64,000 nucleotides of DNA, from NCBI GenBank assembly GCA_036403095.1, contig DASWRQ010000035.1:1-64000 (forward strand). The letters run 5' to 3'. Source of the DNA: Kutzneria sp036403095. Lineage in GTDB: Bacteria > Actinomycetota > Actinomycetes > Mycobacteriales > Pseudonocardiaceae. Below the pieces are notes generated by a model. That model saw nothing but the letters and a program-made list of their open reading frames with translations. It searched no databases and had not been told where the DNA came from. A program made the translations under genes and the position numbers. The first letter of the stretch is position 1; the number at the start of each line of letters is the position of its first letter. This document shows positions 41,986 through 49,454 of this stretch, one piece after another.

Positions 41986-42016
41986 GAAGCCCCGGAGTCC
42001 TCGGACCCGGGGCTTC
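41986..42016 (+). terminator. Attenuator hairpin before chorismate mutase
   Basis: GAAGCCCCGG (41986-41995) pairs with CCGGGGCTTC (42007-42016). The inner GTCC/GGAC extends the stem, with one bulged base and a 2-base loop. It follows the leader-peptide stop by 19 bases. There is no T-tract, which is usual for this group. It would terminate transcription when the leader is translated without stalling. Confidence 0.65.
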
Positions 42017-42066
42017 TGTGCTGCCGGGGCCACCGAATCTCCGACCCGAGCACGGAGGACAGAGCA

Positions 42067-42339
42067 GTGAGCACGCCAGTCAGCGACCAGCCCACCCCGG
42101 ACATCCCCTCGCTGCGCGAGGAGATCGACCACCTCGACGCCGAGATCATCCGGCTGGTCAAGCGGCGGGCCGAGGTGTCCGGCATCGTCGGCAAGACCAG
42201 GATGGCCAACGGCGGCACGAAGCTCGTGCACAACCGGGAGCTCGACATCCTGGCCCGCTACCGCGAGGGCCTGGGCCCGGAAGGCAAGGACATCGCCCTG
42301 ATCCTGCTCAGGATGGGCCGCGGCCCCCTGGGCCGATAA
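42067..42339 (+). CDS. Chorismate mutase, AroQ-delta type
   Basis: 90 residues from GTG 42067, with GGAGGA eight bases upstream. It converts chorismate to prephenate for Phe and Tyr synthesis. The sequence follows the M. tuberculosis Rv0948c enzyme closely (LREEIDHLDAEIIRLVKRRAEVSGIVGKTRMANGGT..LVHNRE..GPEGKDIALILLRMGRGPLGR), with the three-helix AroQ core and active-site Arg/Lys/Glu residues. This short intracellular type has low activity alone and is activated by the DAHP synthase through its C-terminal tail. The leader peptide and attenuator upstream indicate aromatic amino-acid control. Confidence 0.93.
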   Translation: MSTPVSDQPTPDIPSLREEIDHLDAEIIRLVKRRAEVSGIVGKTRMANGGTKLVHNRELDILARYREGLGPEGKDIALILLRMGRGPLGR

Positions 42340-42415
42340 TCCCGCTGGACCGCAATCCCGTTGGTCCGGCAACAAGGAGCGACGGCCCGTCGGCCAGCCA
42401 GTCCCGCAAGGCCCC

Positions 42416-42587
42416 GCCGACTCTTTCGCCCGGTCGCCACCCCCAGCCCACTCAGCCCCGCCGACACTTCACCCGGTCGCCCACCCCTACGGCTCCGCCC
42501 CGCCGGCACTTCACCAGTCGCCCACACCACTACGGCTCCGCCCCGCCGGTGCTTCGCCAGTCGCCCACACCACTACGACTCGGCCCC
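42416..42587 (+). repeat. Tandem 43-bp repeat adjoining palindromic repeat copy 3
   Basis: Units begin GCCG[A/G][C/T]..CTTCGCC at 42416, 42460, 42502 and 42545; the last two match closely over 43 bases (GCCACACCACTACGGCTCCG-type sequence). The next unit would be the left arm of the palindromic element at 42588, so the array looks like repeated duplication of that arm with its left flank. The open frame through it is Pro/Arg-rich and not credible as protein. Confidence 0.75.
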
Positions 42588-42732
42588 GCCGGTGCTTCGC
42601 CCGGTAGCCGGATTTTTCGAGGGCCGCCACCCAACGTGCCCCACCCCCCAACCGGCGCGGCCCTCGAAAAATCCGGCAAGGGCGAGGCACCGGCCCCACA
42701 GGGGCCGAGCCCGCCCTGCCGGAGGCAGGGCC
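42588..42732 (+). repeat. Palindromic intergenic repeat, copy 3
   Basis: Nearly the same sequence as copy 2. Outer arms are 42588-42602 and 42680-42694 (one G-U pair), inner perfect arms are 42607-42627 and 42657-42677, and the tail is GGGGCCGAGCCCGCCCTGCC to a small hairpin ending near 42732. It lies between chorismate mutase and the small membrane-protein gene, away from any transposase. Confidence 0.85.
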
Positions 42733-42798
42733 ATCCAACGCATCAACATCCGGGATGTCACCGATGCCGTGGCGGCGTTCTCCGAGGACACTGGTGCT

Positions 42799-43107
42799 AT
42801 GGAGTTCATCGCCGTCATCATCGCGCTGGCCGGTCTCGTGGCCGCGGTGGGTTACGACGGATACCTGTTCGTGCTCGGGTCGGCCGCCGGTCGCAGGGCG
42901 GGCGGTGAGTCGATCGCCCAGTGGGTGCGGTCGCGCTGGCCGCAGGCCGGCATCACCACGGTGGCGGCCCTGCTGGCGCTGCTGATGGCCAGTGGCAGCG
43001 TGTTCTTCGAGATCGTCGCGATCATCGTCGCGGTGGGCGCGGGCGGCACGGCGCTGCGCGGGCTGCAGGACGCGCGCCGGCAACTGAACAGCGGCAGCAA
43101 CTCGTAG
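42799..43107 (+). CDS. Small membrane protein of unknown function
   Basis: 102 residues from ATG 42799, with two or three hydrophobic segments (EFIAVIIALAGLVAAVGYDGYLFVLG; TTVAALLALLMASGSVFFEIVAIIVAVGAGG) and a polar C-terminus (ALRGLQDARRQLNSGSNS). No motif was recognised and no clear Shine-Dalgarno is present. It sits between repeat copy 3 and the group of single-pass membrane proteins. Confidence 0.6.
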   Translation: MEFIAVIIALAGLVAAVGYDGYLFVLGSAAGRRAGGESIAQWVRSRWPQAGITTVAALLALLMASGSVFFEIVAIIVAVGAGGTALRGLQDARRQLNSGSNS

Positions 43108-43274
43108 TCGCGCCCTCTCACCCGACCGGGTGTAACCGGGCACGGCAGTGGGATCGGCGGCCCCGGCCGCGGTTTCACGCCCTACCCTGAGGTCTTCTGA
43201 CGGGTGATCCCTCACTGGAGCGGTCCAGCTCGGACTTCCGCGTCAGGGAGGACATCCGGGAGGGTCTTGGAAGT

Positions 43275-44183
43275 ATGAGCAGCGAGGTGGGGCCAGCGGA
43301 CCACGGCAGGCATCGGCGGGCGTCGTCCGTCCCGGGTGCGCTGCCGCCAACCCGCCGAGGTCTGCGGGCGGCGCACGCCCGGCCGGTCCTGGTCCGTCCG
43401 TGCGACGAGCCGACGGTCCAACTGCCGGCGGTGCCGCCCATCGAGATCGATCCGCTGCTGGACACCGATCCGGTGGGGCTGCGCAAGTTCGACATCGGCA
43501 CCGTGCCGGCCTCGGTGACGCCGCCGCGCACCTGGCGTCGGGCGGCGTGGTTCTCCGTGGGCTCCTCGGTGGCGGCGCTGGCGGCGCTGCTCGTCGTCGG
43601 CGCGTTGTTCGTCGGCCCGACGCGGATGCGCACACAGATCGAGTCGTTCCCGGGTTACCCGCAGGTGCCGCTGCCGACGACCACGGCGGAGACCCGGCCG
43701 CTGCCGCCGGGGGCGCCGACCGCCGTGGCCAAGACCGACGCGGCACGGCCGCGGGCGACCGGCGGCGGCTCGTCCGCCGCGGACAGCGGCACCAGCGGCA
43801 CGCCCGGCGGCGGCATGCCGACGCGCACGACGCAGCCGACCATCACGACGGTGACGGGCGCGGGGAACCCCGTGGTGGACCCGGGCAAGGTGGCGCAGCA
43901 GACCCAGCACTTCTTCGCCGCCGTGGCGTCCAACGTCGGCGAGGCGTACCAGCTGACCTCCGGGGCGCTCAAGGCCAACGGCGAGGCGGCACTCCAGCAG
44001 CGCTACCAGGACGTGGCCTCGGTGCAGGTGCAGGGCATCACCATCGACCCGGGCAAGGGCATCACCATCAACACGGTGCTGGTCACCCGCAAGGACGGCA
44101 GCACGACGACCGAGCAGCACGTGCTGGCCTTCACGCCGGGCACGTTGCCGCTGATCAGTCAGGACACCCCGGTCTCGGGGTGA
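43275..44183 (+). CDS. Single-pass membrane protein with NTF2-like extracytoplasmic domain
   Basis: 302 residues from ATG 43275, with GGAGGG about ten bases upstream. A cytoplasmic Arg/Pro-rich N-terminus (1-90) is followed by one membrane helix (about 93-115; SVAALAALLVVGALFVG). A Thr/Gly/Pro-rich linker then leads to a C-terminal domain (about 200-302; VAQQTQHFFAAVASNVGEAYQL..). The order of helix, TSG/ALKANGE segment and QRYQDVASVQV strand resembles the ectodomains of the 44350 product and the kinase at 46714. It is likely part of the same envelope signalling group. A hairpin follows the stop. Confidence 0.75.
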   Translation: MSSEVGPADHGRHRRASSVPGALPPTRRGLRAAHARPVLVRPCDEPTVQLPAVPPIEIDPLLDTDPVGLRKFDIGTVPASVTPPRTWRRAAWFSVGSSVAALAALLVVGALFVGPTRMRTQIESFPGYPQVPLPTTTAETRPLPPGAPTAVAKTDAARPRATGGGSSAADSGTSGTPGGGMPTRTTQPTITTVTGAGNPVVDPGKVAQQTQHFFAAVASNVGEAYQLTSGALKANGEAALQQRYQDVASVQVQGITIDPGKGITINTVLVTRKDGSTTTEQHVLAFTPGTLPLISQDTPVSG

Positions 44184-44184
44184 C

Positions 44185-44216
44185 GGAATGAAAACCTCGG
44201 TATCGAGGTTCATTCC
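44185..44216 (+). terminator. Hairpin after the 43275 gene
   Basis: GGAATGAA and CCTCG pair with CGAGG and TTCATTCC around a GTAT loop, with two bulged A. It begins one base past the stop codon and ends before TTCGAG, as expected for a terminator separating this gene from the next. Confidence 0.65.
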
Positions 44217-44349
44217 TTCGAGTGAAGGTGTCTAGCCATGGCGACCTCGAAGCGGTGAACTCTGCGCCAGAACTGGCCCGCACCGGGTCGACCCCGGTAC
44301 GAGTGCACCGGTACCCATTCTGTTGAACGACACTGGCGAGGAGACGCCC

Positions 44350-45141
44350 GTGGAGCGTCCTGCTGGCGGCAGGCGGCACAGTCGCGGCGGTTCGGTCAGC
44401 GTGGCCGACCTGATCCGGCGGCAGCCGGGCTCCGTGCGCATTCCGACGCCGGAGGAGGCGGCCACCGACGCCCTGCTCGGCGATCTGTTGGGCGGCAAGG
44501 GCCTGCCGGACGACAGCGACCCGCGCACCAGCCCGGCGCTGAAGGTGCTGGGCGTGCTGGTCGGGGCGATCACCCTGGCCGGCACCGTGGCGGCCGCGTC
44601 CATGATCACCAGTGATCCGCGGCCGACCAAGGCCGCGGCGATCGCGTCGCCGCAGCCGCAGGCGCTGACCGGGGCCGACGCGCTGCGTCCGGACGTGCTG
44701 GCCACGGAACTGGCCGGCAAGACCACCGATGCCGAGCCGCTCAGCGCCGCCCCGACGACCACCGGCCCGTCCACCACGGCCAGCACGCCGACCGCGGCCG
44801 GCGCCGGCCCGCGGGCGCTGACGGCCAATGCCCCGGCCGACCCGGTGGACGTGGTGCGGGACTTCTACAACACAGTGGCGCAGAACCCGCGGGACGCGCT
44901 GGCCATGATCGGCGGCTCGCTGGCCGAGCTCGACCCGACCGGATTCGTCCGGTCCTGGTCGTCGGTGCGGGCCGTGCGGCCGGAGCGGGTCGAGGCGATG
45001 TCCGACGGCACGGTGCTCGGCGTGATCGGGATTCAGCAGTCCGACGGCAGCTGGCTGCACGTGGAGCAGCTGCTCAGGGTAGACGGCGGCAGCCAGCCCA
45101 AGATCGTCAGCGCTCAGGTTCTCTCCGCACAGAGAGGCTGA
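44350..45141 (+). CDS. Single-pass membrane protein with NTF2-like extracytoplasmic domain
   Basis: 263 residues from GTG 44350, with GAGGAG upstream; TTG 44323 is in frame but unsupported. The N-terminus contains VSVADLIRRQPGSVRIPTPEE. A membrane helix lies at about 65-87 (ALKVLGVLVGAITLAGTVAAAS). A Thr/Ala/Pro-rich linker precedes a C-terminal domain (about 155-263; DVVRDFYNTVAQNPRDALAMIGGSLAEL..FVRSWSSVRAVRPERVEAM..GVIGIQQSDGSW), which by eye is the same fold as the ectodomain of the kinase at 46714. Probably accessory to or modulator of the kinase pathway (inference). Confidence 0.75.
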   Translation: MERPAGGRRHSRGGSVSVADLIRRQPGSVRIPTPEEAATDALLGDLLGGKGLPDDSDPRTSPALKVLGVLVGAITLAGTVAAASMITSDPRPTKAAAIASPQPQALTGADALRPDVLATELAGKTTDAEPLSAAPTTTGPSTTASTPTAAGAGPRALTANAPADPVDVVRDFYNTVAQNPRDALAMIGGSLAELDPTGFVRSWSSVRAVRPERVEAMSDGTVLGVIGIQQSDGSWLHVEQLLRVDGGSQPKIVSAQVLSAQRG

Positions 45142-45429
45142 CCGGGGGCTGACCGGACCGCTCCGGTCGCGGCGAACGGCGCAGCCGGACCGGCCGAGTG
45201 CGCCACGTCGGTTCGCCGGCGTACGCACGAGTGGTCCCGGCGTTTCACGCCGGAGGTCACAGCTGGGCATCGAAACAGCAACCGCCGTCAAACTGTTAGG
45301 CCGTTTGGTCGATTAAGGCTGCGCTAAGTAGCGCAAATCTGCGCACCTTCTAACCCAAACTGGTGACGCCTCTCCTCTGATCCGGTATCAAAACCACGGT
45401 CAGTGATCCAACGGAGAGGTGACGCGACG
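45142..45429 (+). promoter_or_regulatory. Promoter region of the 45430 gene
   Basis: 288 bases with no gene. The middle (about 45290-45345) is A/T-richer and contains the palindrome TGCGCTAAGTAGCGCA (45328-45343), followed by a further TGCGC. This is a candidate operator overlapping the promoter. GGAGAGG lies about ten bases before the chosen GTG. Confidence 0.4.
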
Positions 45430-46512
45430 GTGTACGAGGACTCGACGAGGGTGGGCACGACCACGGCCACCCGGCAGATCCCCGTGTCCGAGCTTCTCGC
45501 TCGCCATCGAGGCGAGCAGTCCCCGGCCTACCCGGTGTGGGAGGAGCCCTCCCCCTGCGAGGTCACGGACGTCATCCCGGCGGTGCAGGACGAGTACTAC
45601 TCCGACGAGGGGTACCCGGCCACCGGTTATTCGCCCACCGGCTATTCGGCGGCCTACGACTACGTCGAGGAGCGGGCCGAGGACGTGCGGCCGTTCGTCG
45701 GGGTGAGCGCGGACACCGACCAGTTCCCGATGCCGGTGCTGGACAACCCGCACGCGCCGGAGGAGCAGACGCTGCTCGCGCCGATCGACGTCGCCAAGAT
45801 GGACGCCGAGCGCGCCGCCGCCGAGCTGGCCGCGGCCGAGGCCCCCACCGTGCAGACGCCGAGCTGTGACGACACGCCCAGCCGCGAGATCTACATCCGC
45901 GAGCTGCTGCGCCGCGAGGGCAAGCTGCCCCGCGAACAGCGCCGCAAGCAGGCCCCGAAGATCGCCGCCGCGGCCGCGGGCGTGGCCGCCCTGTGCGGCG
46001 CCGTGGCCGCGAGCATCGTCCACGTGCAGCAGGCGGACAACAACCAGAACTCCGCCGCCGGCAACGGCGTGCCGCTGACCGTGGTCGACGGCGGCGGCCG
46101 GCCGCACGGCCAGGCCCTCGACGCCCCGTTGGCACCCCGCGGCACCGAGCAGGTCACCCCGGACAGCAGCACCGCCGGCGGCACCACGTCGACCGACAAG
46201 CACGCGACCCCGCCGCGCGTCGCCCCGTACGTGACGGCCAGCCAGCAGGCCCAGCAGGGTGGCGGCAGCTCGTCCTCGACGCCGCCCACCACGACGAGCA
46301 ACCCGCCGTCGAGCAGCACGTCGACCGACCCGACGAGCCCGAGCAACAGCTCGCCGTCGCAGACCCCGAACAACCCGCCGCCCACCTCGACCGCCAACAA
46401 CGCGGCCCCCACCGGCGGCAGCAGCCACAACAGCACGCCGCCGGCCAGCTCCACCGAGGACAAGGGCCTCCTCAACGGCCTGCTCGACCCGATCACGGGT
46501 CTGCTCGGCTGA
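45430..46512 (+). CDS. Single-pass membrane protein with Ser/Thr/Pro-rich outer tail
   Basis: 360 residues from GTG 45430. An acidic, Tyr-rich cytoplasmic half (PVSELLARHRGEQSPAYPVW.. DEYYSDEGYPATGYSPTGYS) is followed by REIYIRELLRREGKLPREQRRK. One membrane helix spans about 178-200 (KIAAAAAGVAALCGAVAASIV), then a long low-complexity outer tail rich in Ser, Thr, Pro and Asn. The two ELLxR motifs resemble the VADLIRRQ motif of the preceding gene. Thr/Ser residues of the cytoplasmic half make it a possible substrate of the adjacent kinase (inference). No enzymatic domain. Confidence 0.72.
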   Translation: MYEDSTRVGTTTATRQIPVSELLARHRGEQSPAYPVWEEPSPCEVTDVIPAVQDEYYSDEGYPATGYSPTGYSAAYDYVEERAEDVRPFVGVSADTDQFPMPVLDNPHAPEEQTLLAPIDVAKMDAERAAAELAAAEAPTVQTPSCDDTPSREIYIRELLRREGKLPREQRRKQAPKIAAAAAGVAALCGAVAASIVHVQQADNNQNSAAGNGVPLTVVDGGGRPHGQALDAPLAPRGTEQVTPDSSTAGGTTSTDKHATPPRVAPYVTASQQAQQGGGSSSSTPPTTTSNPPSSSTSTDPTSPSNSSPSQTPNNPPPTSTANNAAPTGGSSHNSTPPASSTEDKGLLNGLLDPITGLLG

Positions 46513-46713
46513 CCACAGCAGTTCCTCCACTCGGGTGACCGTCGCGGAAGCCGTGGAATACTGGCTGACGAGTTGAGTGGCGTGTCACAGCGCACGGTCG
46601 GATTGACCGGGGACTGACAGGGTCACCCCCTAACCTGGGTACCTGTCCTGCCGGATGGACGGCGGGCCGCGCACGCCAGCCGCCGACCAGCGCACCGAGG
46701 AGAGACTGCACCC

Positions 46714-48396
46714 GTGACTGACGACGGTCGTCTGGTCGCTGGCCGGTACCGGTTGACCAACCGGATCGGCAGCGGCGCGATGGGCGTGGTGTGGACCGCA
46801 CGTGACGAGCGGCTGCACCGCACGGTCGCGGTCAAGCAGTTGCTGCTCAACAGCAGCATGAGCGCGGCCGAGTCGCACGAGGCCAAGCAGCGGGCGATGC
46901 GCGAGGGCCGGATCGCCGCGCGACTGCAGCACCCGCACGCGATCGCGGTGTACGACGTGGCCGAGGAGGACGGCAATCCCTGGCTGATCATGGAGTACCT
47001 GCCGTCCAGGAGCCTGTCGGCCGTCCTGGCCGAGCGGGGCACCATGCCGCCCCAGGAGGCCGCCCGGGTGCTGGCCCAGGCCGCGATGGCGTTGGACGCC
47101 GCGCACGCCGCCGGCATCGTGCACCGGGACATCAAGCCGGGCAACATCCTGATCGGCAACGACGGCACGGTGAAGATCACCGACTTCGGCATCTCCCGGG
47201 CCACCGGCGACGTGACCGTGACGGCCACCGGCATGCTCGCCGGCACTCCCGCCTACCTCGCGCCCGAGGTGGCCAAGGGCTACGACCCGGGCCCGCCGTC
47301 GGACGTCTTCTCGCTCGGCTCCACGGTGTACGCCGCGGTCGAGGGCGAGCCGCCGTTCGGTCTCAACGAGAACACGCTCGCCCTGCTGCACCTGGTCGCC
47401 GCCGGCGTGGTCAACCCGCCGCGGCAGGCCGGCCCGCTGCACGCGCTGCTGATGCGCCTGCTGGCCGCCGACCCCAAGGAGCGGCCGACCATGCGGCAGG
47501 CCCACGAGGGCCTGTCCGCGGTCGCCGCCGGCCGTCCCGTGCCCAACGGGCTGCTGGCCTCGCCGGGCGCGCCGACGTGGCGGGTCAACCCGCCGCCTGC
47601 GCCGGGCACCACCCGTCAGATCGCGCCGCAGGTCGGCGCGGCTCCGATGGGCGCGGCGCCGATGGGTCCCGGCCCGACCCGCCTGGACGCCCGCCCGTTC
47701 GATCGGCCGCAGCCCACCCGGGTCGCCGGCGGCCCGATGGGCACCATGGCCGGCTCCGGCCCGAACACCCGGCCGCCCGGGCTCAGACCGGGCGAGCAGT
47801 CCATGCCGCCGACGCCGCGCAAGACCAGCAAGCGCCCGATGCTGCTGGCCGCGCTGGCCGTGGTCGCGGCGGCCGTCGTCGGCATCCTGGTGGCCAACGC
47901 CCTCTCCGGCGGCGGCAACAGCCGGGCCGACACGAACGGCCAGAACCCGCCCGCGGTGCCCACGCAGACCACGGACACCCAGCCGACGGAGCTGTCCACC
48001 GTGCCGACCTCGACGCGGAAGACCACCAGCACCACAACCACCACGACGACAACCACCACGACCACGTCGGACGGTCCGTCAGCCTCGGACATGGTGCACG
48101 CCGTCCAGGGTTACTACCAGCTGCTGCCGGACAACTCGGCCGAGGCGTTCCAGCACCTCACGCCGAACATGCAGCAGGCGTCCGGCGGCGCCGACGGGTT
48201 CCGGCAGTACTGGGCCGGCATCGACGAGGTCAAGGCGACCAAGGTGAACGCGGTCGGCAAGGACAAGGTCGGCGCAGTGATCACGTACAAGGACAAGGCC
48301 GGCAACACCACCAGGGAAGCCGACACCTTCACGTTGGTGACGCAGGACGGCCAGCTGCTCATCGACAGCCAGAGCAAGCAGGCCCTACCCGACTAA
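46714..48396 (+). CDS. PknB-like Ser/Thr protein kinase with extracytoplasmic sensor
   Basis: 560 residues from GTG 46714, with GAGGAGAG upstream. The kinase domain (about 11-270) is complete: glycine loop IGSGAMGVVW, Lys41 in VAVKQ, HRDIKPGN with Asp139, DFG 157-159 and the activation-loop GTPAYLAPE. A Pro/Gly-rich juxtamembrane region leads to one membrane helix (about 374-396; MLLAALAVVAAAVVGILVANAL). A Thr-rich linker then leads to a roughly 100-residue outer domain (MVHAVQGYYQLLPDNSAEAFQHL..). It lacks PASTA repeats, so it is not PknB itself. The ligand is unknown. It ends at a strong bidirectional terminator. Confidence 0.95.
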   Translation: MTDDGRLVAGRYRLTNRIGSGAMGVVWTARDERLHRTVAVKQLLLNSSMSAAESHEAKQRAMREGRIAARLQHPHAIAVYDVAEEDGNPWLIMEYLPSRSLSAVLAERGTMPPQEAARVLAQAAMALDAAHAAGIVHRDIKPGNILIGNDGTVKITDFGISRATGDVTVTATGMLAGTPAYLAPEVAKGYDPGPPSDVFSLGSTVYAAVEGEPPFGLNENTLALLHLVAAGVVNPPRQAGPLHALLMRLLAADPKERPTMRQAHEGLSAVAAGRPVPNGLLASPGAPTWRVNPPPAPGTTRQIAPQVGAAPMGAAPMGPGPTRLDARPFDRPQPTRVAGGPMGTMAGSGPNTRPPGLRPGEQSMPPTPRKTSKRPMLLAALAVVAAAVVGILVANALSGGGNSRADTNGQNPPAVPTQTTDTQPTELSTVPTSTRKTTSTTTTTTTTTTTTSDGPSASDMVHAVQGYYQLLPDNSAEAFQHLTPNMQQASGGADGFRQYWAGIDEVKATKVNAVGKDKVGAVITYKDKAGNTTREADTFTLVTQDGQLLIDSQSKQALPD

Positions 48397-48401
48397 CCCG
48401 A

Positions 48402-48456
48402 AGCCGTGAAGGGGGCTTTCCCGCACTCCGAGTGCGGGAAAGCCCCCTTCACGGCT
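48402..48456. terminator. Bidirectional terminator between kinase and lysR-type gene
   Basis: A perfect 26-bp stem (48402-48427 with 48431-48456, loop CCG) containing AAGGGGGCTTTCCCGCAC. It begins 6 bases after the kinase stop and contains the last codons of the convergent LysR gene, so it can serve both. The core resembles the terminator at 20235-20269. Confidence 0.88.
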
Positions 48457-49372
48457 CTTGTGGGGTGCGCTGGGCGGCGGCGGCGCGGAGGCAGCGGATG
48501 AGGCTGGCGGTGGCCGGCTGGTCGGCGGTGAACTCGGGCACGGCGGCGTAGATGCGCCGGACCGGCTGGGGCTTGCGGACCGGCCGGACCACGGAGCCCG
48601 GCACGACGGTGCCCAACCCGAGGCGGGGCACCATGCTGACGCCGAGGCCGGCGGCGACGAAGCCCTGCGCGGTCTGATAATCGTTGCACTGCAAGGCGAA
48701 GCTCGGGCTGAAACCGGCGCAGGCGCAGGCGTCCAACAGGATCTGCCGGCAGGTCCAGCTCTCGGTGTAGTACTCGTTGTCCACCCACGGCTCGCCGGCC
48801 AGGTCGGCCAGGTCGAGAATGTCCTTGTCGGCCAACGGATGCCCCTCGGGCAGCACCGCGGTGTACGGGTCGTCGAGCAGGTGAACGAGCTGAATTCCGG
48901 TCAGCTGCGCCATTTTCTCGTCGGTGATCACCACAATGGACACATCGGCACGGCCGGCGGCGGCCTCGTGGATCGGATCGAGCGGCTCCACATTGGCCAG
49001 ATCCAGCTGCACGTTCGGATGCTCCTTGCGGAACTCCGCGACCGCCTGCGGCACCAGGCCCGCGCCCGCGGTGTAGAAGTAGCGCACGCGCAGCCGGCCG
49101 GTGCGGCCCTCGCGGAGGTCGGCCAGCGCCCGCTCGGCGGCGGCCAGGTTCTCGGCGATGGTGCCGGCGTGGTCGGTGAGCAGCTTGCCGGCTGCGGTGG
49201 GCCGCACGCCCCGGCCGACCTTCTCCAGCAGCTGCAGGCCGGCCTCGCGCTCCAGCACGGAGATCTGCTGGCTGATCGCGGACGGCGTGTAGCCGAGGTT
49301 GGTGGCGGCCGCGGTGATGGACCCGCTGGTCACCACGGCCCGCAGCACCTGCATCCTGCGCACGTCGAGCAT
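48449..49372 (-). CDS. LysR-family transcriptional regulator
   Basis: 307 residues. The N-terminal winged helix (about 3-62; RRMQVLRAVVTSGSITAAATNLGYTPSAISQQISVLEREAGLQLLEK) is typical. The co-inducer domain (about 90-295) contains VRYFYTAGAGLVPQAVAEFRKEHPNV. It is divergent from the EamA transporter at 49455 with an 82-base gap, the usual layout for a LysR regulator and its target. The 3' end lies within the terminator hairpin. Confidence 0.92.
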   Translation of the reverse strand: MLDVRRMQVLRAVVTSGSITAAATNLGYTPSAISQQISVLEREAGLQLLEKVGRGVRPTAAGKLLTDHAGTIAENLAAAERALADLREGRTGRLRVRYFYTAGAGLVPQAVAEFRKEHPNVQLDLANVEPLDPIHEAAAGRADVSIVVITDEKMAQLTGIQLVHLLDDPYTAVLPEGHPLADKDILDLADLAGEPWVDNEYYTESWTCRQILLDACACAGFSPSFALQCNDYQTAQGFVAAGLGVSMVPRLGLGTVVPGSVVRPVRKPQPVRRIYAAVPEFTADQPATASLIRCLRAAAAQRTPQEP

Positions 49373-49454
49373 GGCGTAACCATACAGCTCGGCTTAAACG
49401 TTCTGAAGTTTATTTCACTTGTTCTGATGCTTCGCCTGCCGCAAGCTTGTTCTC

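Noticed and set aside
42416..42587. CRISPR array
   Set aside because: The 43-bp units are directly adjacent without unique spacers and derive from the neighbouring palindromic element.
42361..42798. Pro/Arg-rich N-terminal extension of the 102-residue membrane protein
   Set aside because: The frame is open only because it reads through repeat DNA; the protein proper starts at ATG 42799.
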